Origin: Muribaculaceae bacterium
GTDB taxonomy: Bacteria; Bacteroidota; Bacteroidia; Bacteroidales; Muribaculaceae
Assembly (NCBI GenBank): GCA_029057255.1
Contig: JAICZO010000041.1
Location: forward strand, 1 to 25,960
Direction of reading: 5' to 3'
DNA: 25,960 bases
The notes beneath the pieces are model-generated. The model saw nothing but the letters and a program-made list of their open reading frames with translations. It was not told where the DNA came from and made no database searches. Below, in pieces: positions 17,001-23,613 of this stretch (positions are counted from its first letter, which is position 1; each line of letters starts with the position of its first letter). Both the position numbers and the translations under genes were made by a program.

Positions 17001-17433
17001 CCGACGCGGCAACGACATGCACGCTATTCTCGCCGACGTGCGAGCCATAGGCGACCTGCGCCGCGCAGTCGACCGTTACGCCGCGCGTACGGCTGTCCCC
17101 GACGATGTCAGGGAAGAATACTACGCCGAGCTTGACGCCGCCATAAAGGCCGGAGGAGAGACCGTGGCGGCATGGTTCGACCCCGTGTGCAAGGTATATG
17201 CCGAGCGCACGCTCTACGTCGCCGGAAGCGGCAACTCGTTCCGCCCCGACCGTATAGTGGTGCGCCCCGACGGACAGACGACGGTCATCGACTACAAATT
17301 CACTACCGAGCCGCGCCCCGAGCACTTCGGACAGATGGAGAACTATCTCGCACTGCTTGCGAGCATAGGACGCGAGAATGCAGGCGGATACCTGTGGTAC
17401 CCGCTGCTCGGTCGCATAATCAAAGTAAGATAA
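14047..17433 (+). CDS. AddA/RecB-like UvrD-family helicase with C-terminal nuclease
   Basis: This 1128-aa protein combines an SF1A helicase with a PD-(D/E)XK nuclease, as in AddA or RecB, which process DNA double-strand ends for recombination. Visible motifs are Walker A ASAGSGKT (residues 7-14), motif Ia ITFTNAATEEM, motif II LIDEFQDTS (Asp424, Glu425), motif III GDEKQAIYRFR, motif V TVHKSKGLE and motif VI CYVAFTRAKRE. The nuclease has His992 in GNDMHAIL, Asp1068 in RPDRIV and Asp1082 with Lys1084 in VIDYKF. Start choice: the frame is open upstream into the sugar transferase gene, but GTG 14047, 1 nt after that stop, puts the Walker A at the usual distance from the N-terminus. No AddB partner is encoded nearby. 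The stop abuts that of the convergent pyrC. Confidence 0.9.
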   Translation: MLTIYKASAGSGKTFTLAYEYLKTLLGVKDGGKQTYRLNSPKYAADGARRPNRHRGILAITFTNAATEEMKSRIVKELAALVDDAAGESLYAQWMMRDFGCTAAELSEAAALALAEMLYDYGNFNVSTIDSFFQTVLRTFSREVDHQGDYELSLDTENTVKQSISLMLDELNYSRPRNAERLFRWISKYTIAQLTAGKGYNFFHRDGSILNSLASNMTASLDETYGRHSVALRSYLEDPDRVEAFSRALRERYETALDAPKAIVDSFFAGLKADRYSADMFNSTVVRRMRELARGEKLGDITGQTILKAAAGDTPPEKLVVAKHCKAAGLKPEMLGRYTALMAEFCRVIGRAVAERDFYKTLDDSLGVLDFYGMAIQKLEEYLRENNTVLISDTGELLRRIISDAEMPFIYERLGMKLTNLLIDEFQDTSHLQWHNLRPLVGNSLAEGHDNLIIGDEKQAIYRFRNSDSELLGSIVQTRDFPDSHTLRGFKPEDNTNHRSSGAVVRFNNTVFSRIAARYGIAGYGNVVQTPGSRFGETPGYIRLKFFDKDNMPSDEEIGAALARDIIAQHDRGYRWRDILVLTRKRKQATFVVEYLTTHFPEIAVLSSEALLLSSSGAVRTIMSMLKLVEGSYSGKSDAKDDNAPKYGSRSDTVMMITRYNYYRAEGYDTPDALRLALDSSGETAGSLASEIRAIRAENPANLVALIEAIILHKVTEAQRRDEYAYIAALQDMALKHTEGPDPSLAAFISAYDRNIEKWAIKASGDIDAVEIMTVHKSKGLERACVHIPFGDWELVHDSQSMWLPMDRLEGFDPAVLPPLLYVTASSKSPLRDPAVSPFAPLFADADRYDLVDSINLCYVAFTRAKRELIVYSATKKIGEAVIDAVTMPATSEETSDNARIDTLAGYDAATMTLEYGEPTVPLKQEKTAATVDAGVYPVLFRQDTRQLTSIDDALATHLDIGGEEDKYIVDRPEPGYVSRMMDAARRGNDMHAILADVRAIGDLRRAVDRYAARTAVPDDVREEYYAELDAAIKAGGETVAAWFDPVCKVYAERTLYVAGSGNSFRPDRIVVRPDGQTTVIDYKFTTEPRPEHFGQMENYLALLASIGRENAGGYLWYPLLGRIIKVR

Positions 17434-18717
17434 TCAGAACACGCGCTTGCCGCCCACCCATGTGGCCTCGACGCGGTGTCTCAGCTCGCGCCCTTCGAAG
17501 GGTGTCCAGCGGCATGCCGACAGCACGTCGCTGTCGCTGATGACGTACGGGTCGCAGGCGCGCACCAGTGCCATGTCGGCGGGGCTGCCCGGAGCGAACG
17601 ATGTATTGTCGGGCAGCGAGAATACGGCGGCGGGTCCGGCGTTCATCTTCGCCACGATGACCGACAGCGGCAGATAGGTCAGCATCAGGGGCAGCGCGAA
17701 CTGTATCGAGGGTGCGCCCGACATGGCCGTTATGCCCGGCAGCATCTTCTCTTCCAGCAGGTGGGGGGCATGGTCGGTGCCGATGGTGTCGATGGCACCC
17801 GTGAGCAGAGCCTCGCGCAGCGCAGCCGCGTCGTCGGGAGTCTTTATGGCCGGATTGACCTTGTGGCGGGATGTGCGGTTGGCGCCGTCGCTCAGCACAG
17901 GGTCGAGGTAGAGCGGGGTAGTCTCCGCCGTGACGAGTTTGCTCTCTGACGGCCCGGGGGTAAGCAGCCTCTTCACTTCGTCGGCGGTGCTGACATGGGC
18001 AATATGGAGCCGTGTGCCGAACTTGTGTGCCATCTCGACAGCCATTGTCGCCGAGCGCAGGCATGCCTCGCGGGAGCGTATGCTGCTGTGCTCGCTGACG
18101 GGCACGGCCTCGGCGCTGCCGTAGCGGGCTATGGCGGCGGCAGTGTTGGCGGCTATGATGTCGTTGTCCTCGGCGTGTACGATGATGGGGAGCTTCTCCT
18201 CGGCGCAGTAGCGGAATACATCCTGCAGCTCGGAGCTGTCGGGCGATGCCATGGCGCCTGTCGATGTGCCGAGGAATAGCTTCACGGCGGGTGTGACGGC
18301 GGGTGTGAGGTTGCGCAGCTCCTCCATAGCGCCCGGCACGAGTCCCATAAGGGCATCGTAGCGCACGGCGCACGAGCGTCCGATGGCGTTCTTCTGCCCG
18401 AGCAGCTCGACGCTTGTCGTGGCCGGCTTTGTGTTGGGCATGTCGAAGACGTGTGTCACGCCGCCGGCAGCAGCAGCGCGGCTCTCGCCGGCTATTGTGG
18501 CCTTGTACTCGAGTCCCGGCTCGCGGAAGTGCACGTGAGTGTCTATAAGACCGGGGATGAGGGCGGCACCGCGGGCGTCGATTACTTCGGCACCGTCAGC
18601 TGTCGCGGGAGCCTGTCCTGTGCCTGATGCGGCTATGATGCCGTCGCGGACGAGTACCCATCCTATTGCGTTGATATTTTTCGCCGTCAGCAAGGCGTTG
18701 TGTATAAGCAGCTCCAT
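17434..18717 (-). CDS. pyrC: Dihydroorotase
   Basis: This 427-aa cytoplasmic zinc enzyme interconverts N-carbamoyl-L-aspartate and dihydroorotate in pyrimidine synthesis. The metal-binding DTHVHFREPG (His61, His63) follows a short beta domain. Later landmarks are DMPNTKP, the AVKLFLGTSTGAM segment (its Lys is the likely carboxylated ligand), IIVHAED, IAHVST and the TDHAPH motif with its conserved Asp. It is the longer dihydroorotase form of about 430 residues. I chose ATG at 18717; a TTG three codons upstream is also open. It lies 13 nt after the stop of the glycosyltransferase gene and shares its promoter, an arrangement I recall as common in Bacteroidetes. It ends back to back with the helicase gene, with no intergenic bases. 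Confidence 0.95.
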   Translation of the reverse strand: MELLIHNALLTAKNINAIGWVLVRDGIIAASGTGQAPATADGAEVIDARGAALIPGLIDTHVHFREPGLEYKATIAGESRAAAAGGVTHVFDMPNTKPATTSVELLGQKNAIGRSCAVRYDALMGLVPGAMEELRNLTPAVTPAVKLFLGTSTGAMASPDSSELQDVFRYCAEEKLPIIVHAEDNDIIAANTAAAIARYGSAEAVPVSEHSSIRSREACLRSATMAVEMAHKFGTRLHIAHVSTADEVKRLLTPGPSESKLVTAETTPLYLDPVLSDGANRTSRHKVNPAIKTPDDAAALREALLTGAIDTIGTDHAPHLLEEKMLPGITAMSGAPSIQFALPLMLTYLPLSVIVAKMNAGPAAVFSLPDNTSFAPGSPADMALVRACDPYVISDSDVLSACRWTPFEGRELRHRVEATWVGGKRVF

Positions 18718-18730
18718 AGTTGTCAAGGTG

Positions 18731-19498
18731 TCAGCGGCGTGAGTAGTCGGGGTATTTGGTGAAGAAACTGTTCCATTTCAGTCTTATCACGCCGAAGACG
18801 GCTTCGCCGAATATGCCGGAGTTCATCTTGCTTGTGCCCAAGACACGGTTTACGAAGATGATAGGCACTTCGACAACCTTGAAGCCGTATTTGTAGGCGG
18901 TGAATTTCATCTCGATCTGGAACGCATAGCCCTTGAACTTGATCGAGTCCAGAGGCAGAGCCTCGAGCACGCGGCGGCGGTAGCATACAAACCCTGCCGT
19001 TGTGTCGTGCACGGGCAGGCGTGTTATCAGCTGCACATACTTTGATGCGTAGAACGACATCAGAATGCGTCCCATAGGCCAGTTGACCACGTTGACGCCC
19101 GTCACATAGCGCGAGCCTACGACGACGTCGGCATTGTCGTTGACGGCGGTGGCGCGCAGACGCTCGAGGTCGGCCGGGTTGTGGGAGAAGTCGGCGTCCA
19201 TCTCGCAGATGAAGTCGTATCCCTTGGCGACGCAGTGCTTGAAGCCGGTGATGTATGCTGTGCCGAGGCCGAGCTTGCCGGCGCGCTCGATGAGTTCGAC
19301 CCTGCCGGGGTACTCCTTCATCTTCGCCTTGACGATGGCTGCGGTGCCGTCGGGCGAGTTGTCGTCGATAACGAGTATGTCGAAGGGTGTCGCGAGAGCC
19401 ATCACCGCGTCGATAATGGCGGCAGCGTTCTCGCACTCGTTGTACATCGGTATTATGACGCAGGCGTCGGCTCTGTCGTTGGCTTGTTGGTTTGGCAT
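18731..19498 (-). CDS. Polyprenol monophosphomannose synthase-like glycosyltransferase (GT2)
   Basis: This 255-aa family 2 glycosyltransferase resembles Dpm1, which moves mannose (or glucose) from the nucleotide sugar to a polyprenyl phosphate on the cytoplasmic face of the membrane. It starts with VIIPMYNECEN, then the nucleotide-binding IDDNSPDGT, GKLGLGTAYITGF, the metal-binding DADFSHNP motif, and the later GSRYVTG and SKMNSGIF segments typical of the family. There is no C-terminal membrane region, so it is the single-domain form. It begins 19 nt from a good -7 element and is followed 13 nt later by pyrC. The donor sugar cannot be told from sequence. Confidence 0.9.
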   Translation of the reverse strand: MPNQQANDRADACVIIPMYNECENAAAIIDAVMALATPFDILVIDDNSPDGTAAIVKAKMKEYPGRVELIERAGKLGLGTAYITGFKHCVAKGYDFICEMDADFSHNPADLERLRATAVNDNADVVVGSRYVTGVNVVNWPMGRILMSFYASKYVQLITRLPVHDTTAGFVCYRRRVLEALPLDSIKFKGYAFQIEMKFTAYKYGFKVVEVPIIFVNRVLGTSKMNSGIFGEAVFGVIRLKWNSFFTKYPDYSRR

Positions 19499-19517
19499 GT
19501 TTTACGTTCTTTGGTCA

Positions 19518-19548
19518 CAAAGATAATCCAAAATGACGGAAGGGCAAA
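19518..19548 (-). promoter_or_regulatory. Bacteroidetes-type promoter for the glycosyltransferase-pyrC unit
   Basis: Read on the minus strand, TTTG (19548-19545) and TATCTTTG (19525-19518) are separated by 19 bp. The predicted start near 19511 leaves only about 12 nt of leader before the ATG at 19498. The whole element fits in the 51-nt gap after the DUF2461 gene. Confidence 0.72.
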
Positions 19549-19549
19549 A

Positions 19550-20203
19550 TTATTCGTCTATCGAGTAGTTGAGGAAGTCGTTCATCGGCTTCAGGAGGCT
19601 GTAGAGCTCTGCCGCTTTCTTCTGCCAGTCTTTACGGGCGAAGAACTCGCGGGGCAGCTGACAGCCTTTGCCGTACTCGGTGAGGCGCAGCAGGTCGATG
19701 TCGGGGTGGTTGCGGTCGTAGCCTTTGGGCGCGGTCTTGAGCTGCGGGCCGTACCATCCGGGGAAGTGGCGCAGGATGTCGGGCGTCTCCGTTATCTCCC
19801 TGAACTCGTCGACGTTGTCGATTATGGCCTTGCGGAGCTTCTTGAGCATCTTGGGCTCGGGGCACCATACGCCCGAGTAGATGGCCGACTCGTCGACGCC
19901 CTGGTGGAAGTAGTAGCATGCCCTGTCACAGTGCCGTCCTGTGGGCGATATGAGAGCCGAGAAGTATGTCTTGTAAGGGGTTTTGTCGGGCGAGAAACGT
20001 GTGTCGCGGTAGATGCGGTAGAGGCAGCTCTTGGCCTCGACGTGTGCCAGCGAGGGGTCGAAGCGCGACATTTCGTCGATGAGCACCTGCAGCTCGGCTA
20101 TCCAGCGTGCGCGCAGAGAGTCGTACTCGGCACGGTGAGCCGCGAACCACTCGCGGTTGTTGTTCGCGGCGAGTTGCTCGAGAAATTCGTATAGTTCGGT
20201 CAT
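19550..20203 (-). CDS. DUF2461 family protein
   Basis: This 217-aa cytoplasmic protein matches the DUF2461 (TIGR02453) family. It starts TELYEFLEQLAANNNREWFA, and has the conserved RIYRDTRFSPDKTPYKTYF block and a PKGYDRNHPDIDLL segment. The length is normal for the family. The family has no established biochemical role that I can name. It lies 33 nt after the DUF4834 gene, with no promoter seen between them, so the two are probably in one transcript. Confidence 0.9.
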   Translation of the reverse strand: MTELYEFLEQLAANNNREWFAAHRAEYDSLRARWIAELQVLIDEMSRFDPSLAHVEAKSCLYRIYRDTRFSPDKTPYKTYFSALISPTGRHCDRACYYFHQGVDESAIYSGVWCPEPKMLKKLRKAIIDNVDEFREITETPDILRHFPGWYGPQLKTAPKGYDRNHPDIDLLRLTEYGKGCQLPREFFARKDWQKKAAELYSLLKPMNDFLNYSIDE

Positions 20204-20236
20204 GTGTATGTGTTTTAGGTGGAGTGGATGCCGGGG

Positions 20237-20596
20237 TTACAGGTCGACCCACTTTACGTCGGTGATCTGTTCTTCTTTCTTGAAGTCGGTTGTGGCTGTC
20301 TTGTCGCGCTCCGACTTCTCGGTCTCGGTCAGTTCCACTTCGGTGAAGGCTACATATTCGCCTACGTCACGTGATATTTTCTTGCCTCGTCGGGCGGGCT
20401 TCTCCTCTCTGTTGCCGTAGAAAGCTCCGAAGGGGTTGTATCCGGTCCGGCTTTTGGCGGCGCGACGCCTCATCTCGGCCTCGGGGTCGGCCATGAAGCG
20501 CTTCCACTGACGCATGTTGCTCCATATCTGCCAGCCTATTCTGATAAGAGGCCACAGAATGAACACAATAAGGAATATAAGGAGTAACGATAGCAT
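20237..20596 (-). CDS. DUF4834 family small membrane protein
   Basis: This 119-aa protein has a single N-terminal membrane helix (residues about 2-22), then a charged cytoplasmic tail with REEKPARRGKKISRDVGEYV and a terminal ITDVKWVDL. The helix, the basic KKIS..GEYV block and the closing WVD(L/V/I) match the DUF4834 family of Bacteroidetes. Its function is unknown. It starts 74 nt after pssA; a hairpin lies in that gap but no TAnnTTTG element, so read-through from psd-pssA may drive it. Confidence 0.82.
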   Translation of the reverse strand: MLSLLLIFLIVFILWPLIRIGWQIWSNMRQWKRFMADPEAEMRRRAAKSRTGYNPFGAFYGNREEKPARRGKKISRDVGEYVAFTEVELTETEKSERDKTATTDFKKEEQITDVKWVDL

Positions 20597-20623
20597 TGTA
20601 GATTGTCGTGTTAAAATGTTGGG

Positions 20624-20642
20624 TTATGGCTCGATGCCATAA
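20624..20642 (-). terminator. Small hairpin after pssA
   Basis: On the minus strand TTATGGC and GCCATAA form a perfect 7-bp stem around ATCGA. There is no T run after it, only ACCCAACATTTT. It may be a weak terminator of psd-pssA or an RNA stability element in front of DUF4834. Confidence 0.3.
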
Positions 20643-20670
20643 TAGAGAACAAGGGCGCGGGCGCCGATGT

Positions 20671-21372
20671 TCAGATGCGGCTCTGGCGGAGTATCGAGAG
20701 GAGGAGGTAGAAGAGTATTGTCCAGGCCAGACCGGAGATGCCGTAGATGGCTACGAATATTATCGCGGCCGCGATGATGGTGTAGCGGATGAAGTTCTCG
20801 TGGAAGTCGAAGTTCTTGAACTTGAGCGAGAACATCTTGAAGCGTCCTACCATAGCCGCGCACATGAAGGCGATGAGCACCCACATGACAAACCATCCGG
20901 GATATGCATACGAGCTTATCCAGCCGTAGACGCCGATCCAGAAGATGGCGTTGGCGGGGATGGGGAGGCCGCGGAACGATGTTGCCTGCTCGCTGTCGTT
21001 GTTGAACTTGGCCAGACGCAGCGCGCCGAAGGCCGGTATCAGCATGCAGGCGAAGGCTACCGGAAGTTGTGTGCCGCAGGCGAGCATGGTGTTGAGCATA
21101 AGCATGGCGGGCGCCACGCCGAAGCTCACAAGGTCGGAGAGCGAGTCGAGGTCCTTGCCCAGCGGCGAGAATGCCTTCAGCAGACGTGCCGAGGCTCCGT
21201 CGAGGAAGTCGAACACTGCGGCAGCGCCTATGGCAATCATAGCCCATGAGGCACCGCTGAGGCAGCCGAAAGTCTCATCGAGGTGGAAGGCCATAAATAT
21301 GGCCACGCAGCCCGATATAAGGTTGAGACAGGTTATGGTGTTGGGGATAGAGGATACTATGCGGTTAGGCAT
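20671..21372 (-). CDS. pssA: CDP-diacylglycerol-serine O-phosphatidyltransferase
   Basis: This 233-aa integral membrane protein of the CDP-alcohol phosphatidyltransferase family makes phosphatidylserine from CDP-diacylglycerol and L-serine. The catalytic motif DG-x2-AR-x8-G-x3-D-x3-D is present within the segment from FDFLDGASARLL to GKDLDSLSDLVSFG. The N-terminus IPNTITCLNLISG is typical, and about six hydrophobic helices follow. It overlaps the end of psd by 8 bp, so the two enzymes, which act in sequence to phosphatidylethanolamine, are translated together. Confidence 0.92.
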   Translation of the reverse strand: MPNRIVSSIPNTITCLNLISGCVAIFMAFHLDETFGCLSGASWAMIAIGAAAVFDFLDGASARLLKAFSPLGKDLDSLSDLVSFGVAPAMLMLNTMLACGTQLPVAFACMLIPAFGALRLAKFNNDSEQATSFRGLPIPANAIFWIGVYGWISSYAYPGWFVMWVLIAFMCAAMVGRFKMFSLKFKNFDFHENFIRYTIIAAAIIFVAIYGISGLAWTILFYLLLSILRQSRI

Positions 21373-22045
21373 TTTTTTCGGGATGAAGGCGTGCCACTTC
21401 GGTTATGCCACCGCGTGTCTTGTCGCCGATTTTAACTAAAACTTCGGTTCCGAGCGGCAGGTACAGGTCGATTCGAGAGCCGAACTTGATGAAGCCCATG
21501 TGGTCTTCGACCGAAGCTTCGTCGCCTACTGCGGCGTATGTGACTATGCGGCGTGCCATCGCTCCTGCTATCTGGCGCATGAGTATCTTCTGGCCGGCCG
21601 GGGTGCGGATGACTACTGACGAGCGCTCGTTCTCGGTGCTCGATTTGGGCAGGTATGCCGCCATGAAGCGACCGTTGTGGTGCTTGACATATGTCACTTC
21701 GCCGTCAACAGGGAACCAGTTGGCGTGTACATTGAAGACGCTCATGAACACCGACAGCTGTATGCAGCGGCAGTGCAGGCACTCGTCCTCGAATGTCTCT
21801 TCGAGAGCCACTACCGTACCGTCGGCCGACGATACTACAGTGTTCTCGTGCGTGCCGGTATACAGGCGGCGTGGTGAGCGAAAAAAGTTGACCACGAGCA
21901 GGTAGAAAATCGTGCAGACGACCGTCACTCCGATCGCCCAGCTCATTGGCCTGACCCATAGCCATAAAGGCACAATAATCACCGCCAATATGACGAAAAG
22001 CCATATCAGTATCGAGGTACCTTCATGATGGATTTTGACTCTCAT
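21365..22045 (-). CDS. psd: Phosphatidylserine decarboxylase, short form
   Basis: This 226-aa enzyme converts phosphatidylserine to phosphatidylethanolamine. It has two hydrophobic N-terminal segments (about residues 11-30 and 34-52), the FFRSPRR motif, the SVFMSVFNVHANWFPVDGEV block and the self-cleavage site GFIKFGSRIDLYLP. In this site the Gly-Ser bond is cut to make the pyruvoyl cofactor at the Ser. The length and motifs match the short archaeal-type PSD found in Bacteroidetes. It is the first gene of a two-gene unit with pssA, read from the promoter at 22071-22102. Assignment is secure. Confidence 0.93.
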   Translation of the reverse strand: MRVKIHHEGTSILIWLFVILAVIIVPLWLWVRPMSWAIGVTVVCTIFYLLVVNFFRSPRRLYTGTHENTVVSSADGTVVALEETFEDECLHCRCIQLSVFMSVFNVHANWFPVDGEVTYVKHHNGRFMAAYLPKSSTENERSSVVIRTPAGQKILMRQIAGAMARRIVTYAAVGDEASVEDHMGFIKFGSRIDLYLPLGTEVLVKIGDKTRGGITEVARLHPEKNA

Positions 22046-22070
22046 ACAGTTTTCAGGGTGATTATTGCTG

Positions 22071-22102
22071 CAAAATTAAGTAAAAAAACACAAATAGTCA
22101 AA
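22071..22102 (-). promoter_or_regulatory. Bacteroidetes-type promoter for psd-pssA
   Basis: On the minus strand TTTG (22102-22099) and TAATTTTG (22078-22071) are separated by 20 bp in an AT-rich gap of 110 nt between panB and psd. Transcription should begin near 22064, about 20 nt before the psd ATG. No clear terminator for panB is seen in the same gap. Confidence 0.68.
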
Positions 22103-22155
22103 CCGTTTGGCCAACTTTTTTCGCTTTTTGTGATATAATAACAGCGAGGCAGGTA

Positions 22156-22977
22156 TCAGTACTGCTCGTTCTCGTTGGGGAAATCGGATGTCTTGACGTC
22201 GTCGATGTAGCGGCTCACGGCGTCGTTGATGATTGACGACAGGTCGGCGTAGCGGCGGAGGAACTTGGGCGAGAAGCCTTTGTTTATGCCGAGCATGTCG
22301 TGCATGACAAGCACCTGGCCGTCGACACCGCCGCCTGCACCGATGCCGATGACGGGTATAGATACTTCCTTGGCCACTCTCTCGGCGAGGGCTGCGGGGA
22401 TTTTCTCGAGCACGAGTGCGAAGCAGCCTATCTCTTCGAGCATGTGAGCGTCGGCGACGAGCTTCTCTGCTTCGGCTTCTTCCTTGGCACGCACTGCGTA
22501 TGTGCCGAACTTGTTGATAGACTGAGGCGTAAGGCCGAGGTGACCCATGACGGGTATGCCTGCGCTGAGGATGCGCTCGATCGACTCGCGGATTTCAGCT
22601 CCGCCTTCCATCTTGACAGCTTCGGCGTGGCTCTCCTTCATGATGCGGATGGCCGATGCGAGAGCCTCCTTGGAGTTGCCCTGATATGTGCCGAAGGGCA
22701 TGTCGCACACGACGAGTGCGCGCTGTGTGCCTTTGATGACGCTCTTGGCGTGGTATATCATCTGGTCGAGGGTCATCGGCAGTGTTGTCATGTTGCCTGC
22801 CATGACGTTCGATGCCGAGTCTCCGACGAGTATTACGTCCATGCCTGCTTCGTCGATGAGTTTTGCCATCGAGTAGTCGTAGGCTGTGAGCATGGCTATT
22901 TTTTCGCCGCGCTGCTTCATCTCGATAAGGCGTGCGGTCGTTACTTTGCGTTTGTTGTCTACGGTGTTTGTTGACAT
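22156..22977 (-). CDS. panB: 3-methyl-2-oxobutanoate hydroxymethyltransferase
   Basis: This 273-aa cytoplasmic enzyme forms ketopantoate from 2-oxoisovalerate and methylene-tetrahydrofolate, the first committed step of pantothenate and coenzyme A synthesis. Recognisable blocks are MLTAYDYSMAKLIDEAG, LVGDSASNVMAG with the metal-binding Asp, MPFGTYQ, VKMEGG, IPVMGHLGLTPQS and VIGIGAGGGVDGQVLV. The length is normal. It lies 62 nt after an unknown gene, without a visible TAnnTTTG promoter, so co-transcription with that gene is likely. Other pantothenate genes are not in the window. Confidence 0.95.
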   Translation of the reverse strand: MSTNTVDNKRKVTTARLIEMKQRGEKIAMLTAYDYSMAKLIDEAGMDVILVGDSASNVMAGNMTTLPMTLDQMIYHAKSVIKGTQRALVVCDMPFGTYQGNSKEALASAIRIMKESHAEAVKMEGGAEIRESIERILSAGIPVMGHLGLTPQSINKFGTYAVRAKEEAEAEKLVADAHMLEEIGCFALVLEKIPAALAERVAKEVSIPVIGIGAGGGVDGQVLVMHDMLGINKGFSPKFLRRYADLSSIINDAVSRYIDDVKTSDFPNENEQY

Positions 22978-23039
22978 GTTCCTTTCAGGTTGATGTTCTG
23001 TTAGTTCTGTTTTATGTTACAGAGGAGAGGGTTTATGTC

Positions 23040-23570
23040 TTATCTCAGACCGAGCTGTGCGAGAATCTCGACAGCTTCGGCGGCAGTCATCGAGCGGCGG
23101 TCGGCGAGGCGGTCGGCGAATCCGCGGGCTATCGAGTGTATGCCCGAGTGAGTGAATATGCGGTGTACATATCCGAGGCAGCTGTCGAAGAGGGCGTCTG
23201 CCTCGTCGGTGTCGAGCGAGCAATGCTCGGCGCCCTCGGTGCGGACGGCCCGGCGGATGCCTGCGGTGTCGCTCTCCGACATGGCGCGGCCGCCAAGGAC
23301 GTAGCGGCGGCATGCTATGTTGCCGAGTACCATCGAGGTGCTTGTCCGCAGGTCGTTGAGGGTCTGGTTCCACACGATTTTGGCCGACATGCGGGGGTTG
23401 CCCTTGAATCCGTAGTCGTGGGTCATGACGACGCACTCTCCCGGCTCGGCGTCAAGGTGTATGCCGGCGAGGTACTTCTCGCCGTCGCAGGCCACGAGCG
23501 TTATTGCCATGCCTGCAATGCCATATGTCTTGTCGCGCTCGTCGCTGTAGCGCAGTGATAGTTCGTTCAT
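23040..23570 (-). CDS. Unknown 176-aa cytoplasmic protein
   Basis: I do not recognise this family. The protein has no signal peptide or membrane segment. Residues about 1-105 look alpha/beta, with YGIAGMAITLVACDGEKYLA, a hydrophobic strand, ECVVMTHDYGFKGNPRMSAK and VWNQTLNDLRTSTSMVLGN. The second half is helical and carries several Asp/Glu and two Cys. The frame is supported by the codon pattern shared with neighbours, by its ATG start and by tight packing: 43 nt after the PorZ-like gene and 62 nt before panB. Its place between those genes suggests a shared transcript but not a function. Confidence 0.75.
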   Translation of the reverse strand: MNELSLRYSDERDKTYGIAGMAITLVACDGEKYLAGIHLDAEPGECVVMTHDYGFKGNPRMSAKIVWNQTLNDLRTSTSMVLGNIACRRYVLGGRAMSESDTAGIRRAVRTEGAEHCSLDTDEADALFDSCLGYVHRIFTHSGIHSIARGFADRLADRRSMTAAEAVEILAQLGLR

Positions 23571-23613
23571 TTTTTGAAGTTATTTTTGAGTGAATAACAT
23601 CGAAAACAAATTG

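Noticed and set aside
22103..22125. Palindrome GTTTGGCCAAC followed by T-rich sequence as a terminator
   Set aside because: The stem has no room for a loop and the T run serves neither neighbouring gene in the right position; it lies upstream of the psd promoter.
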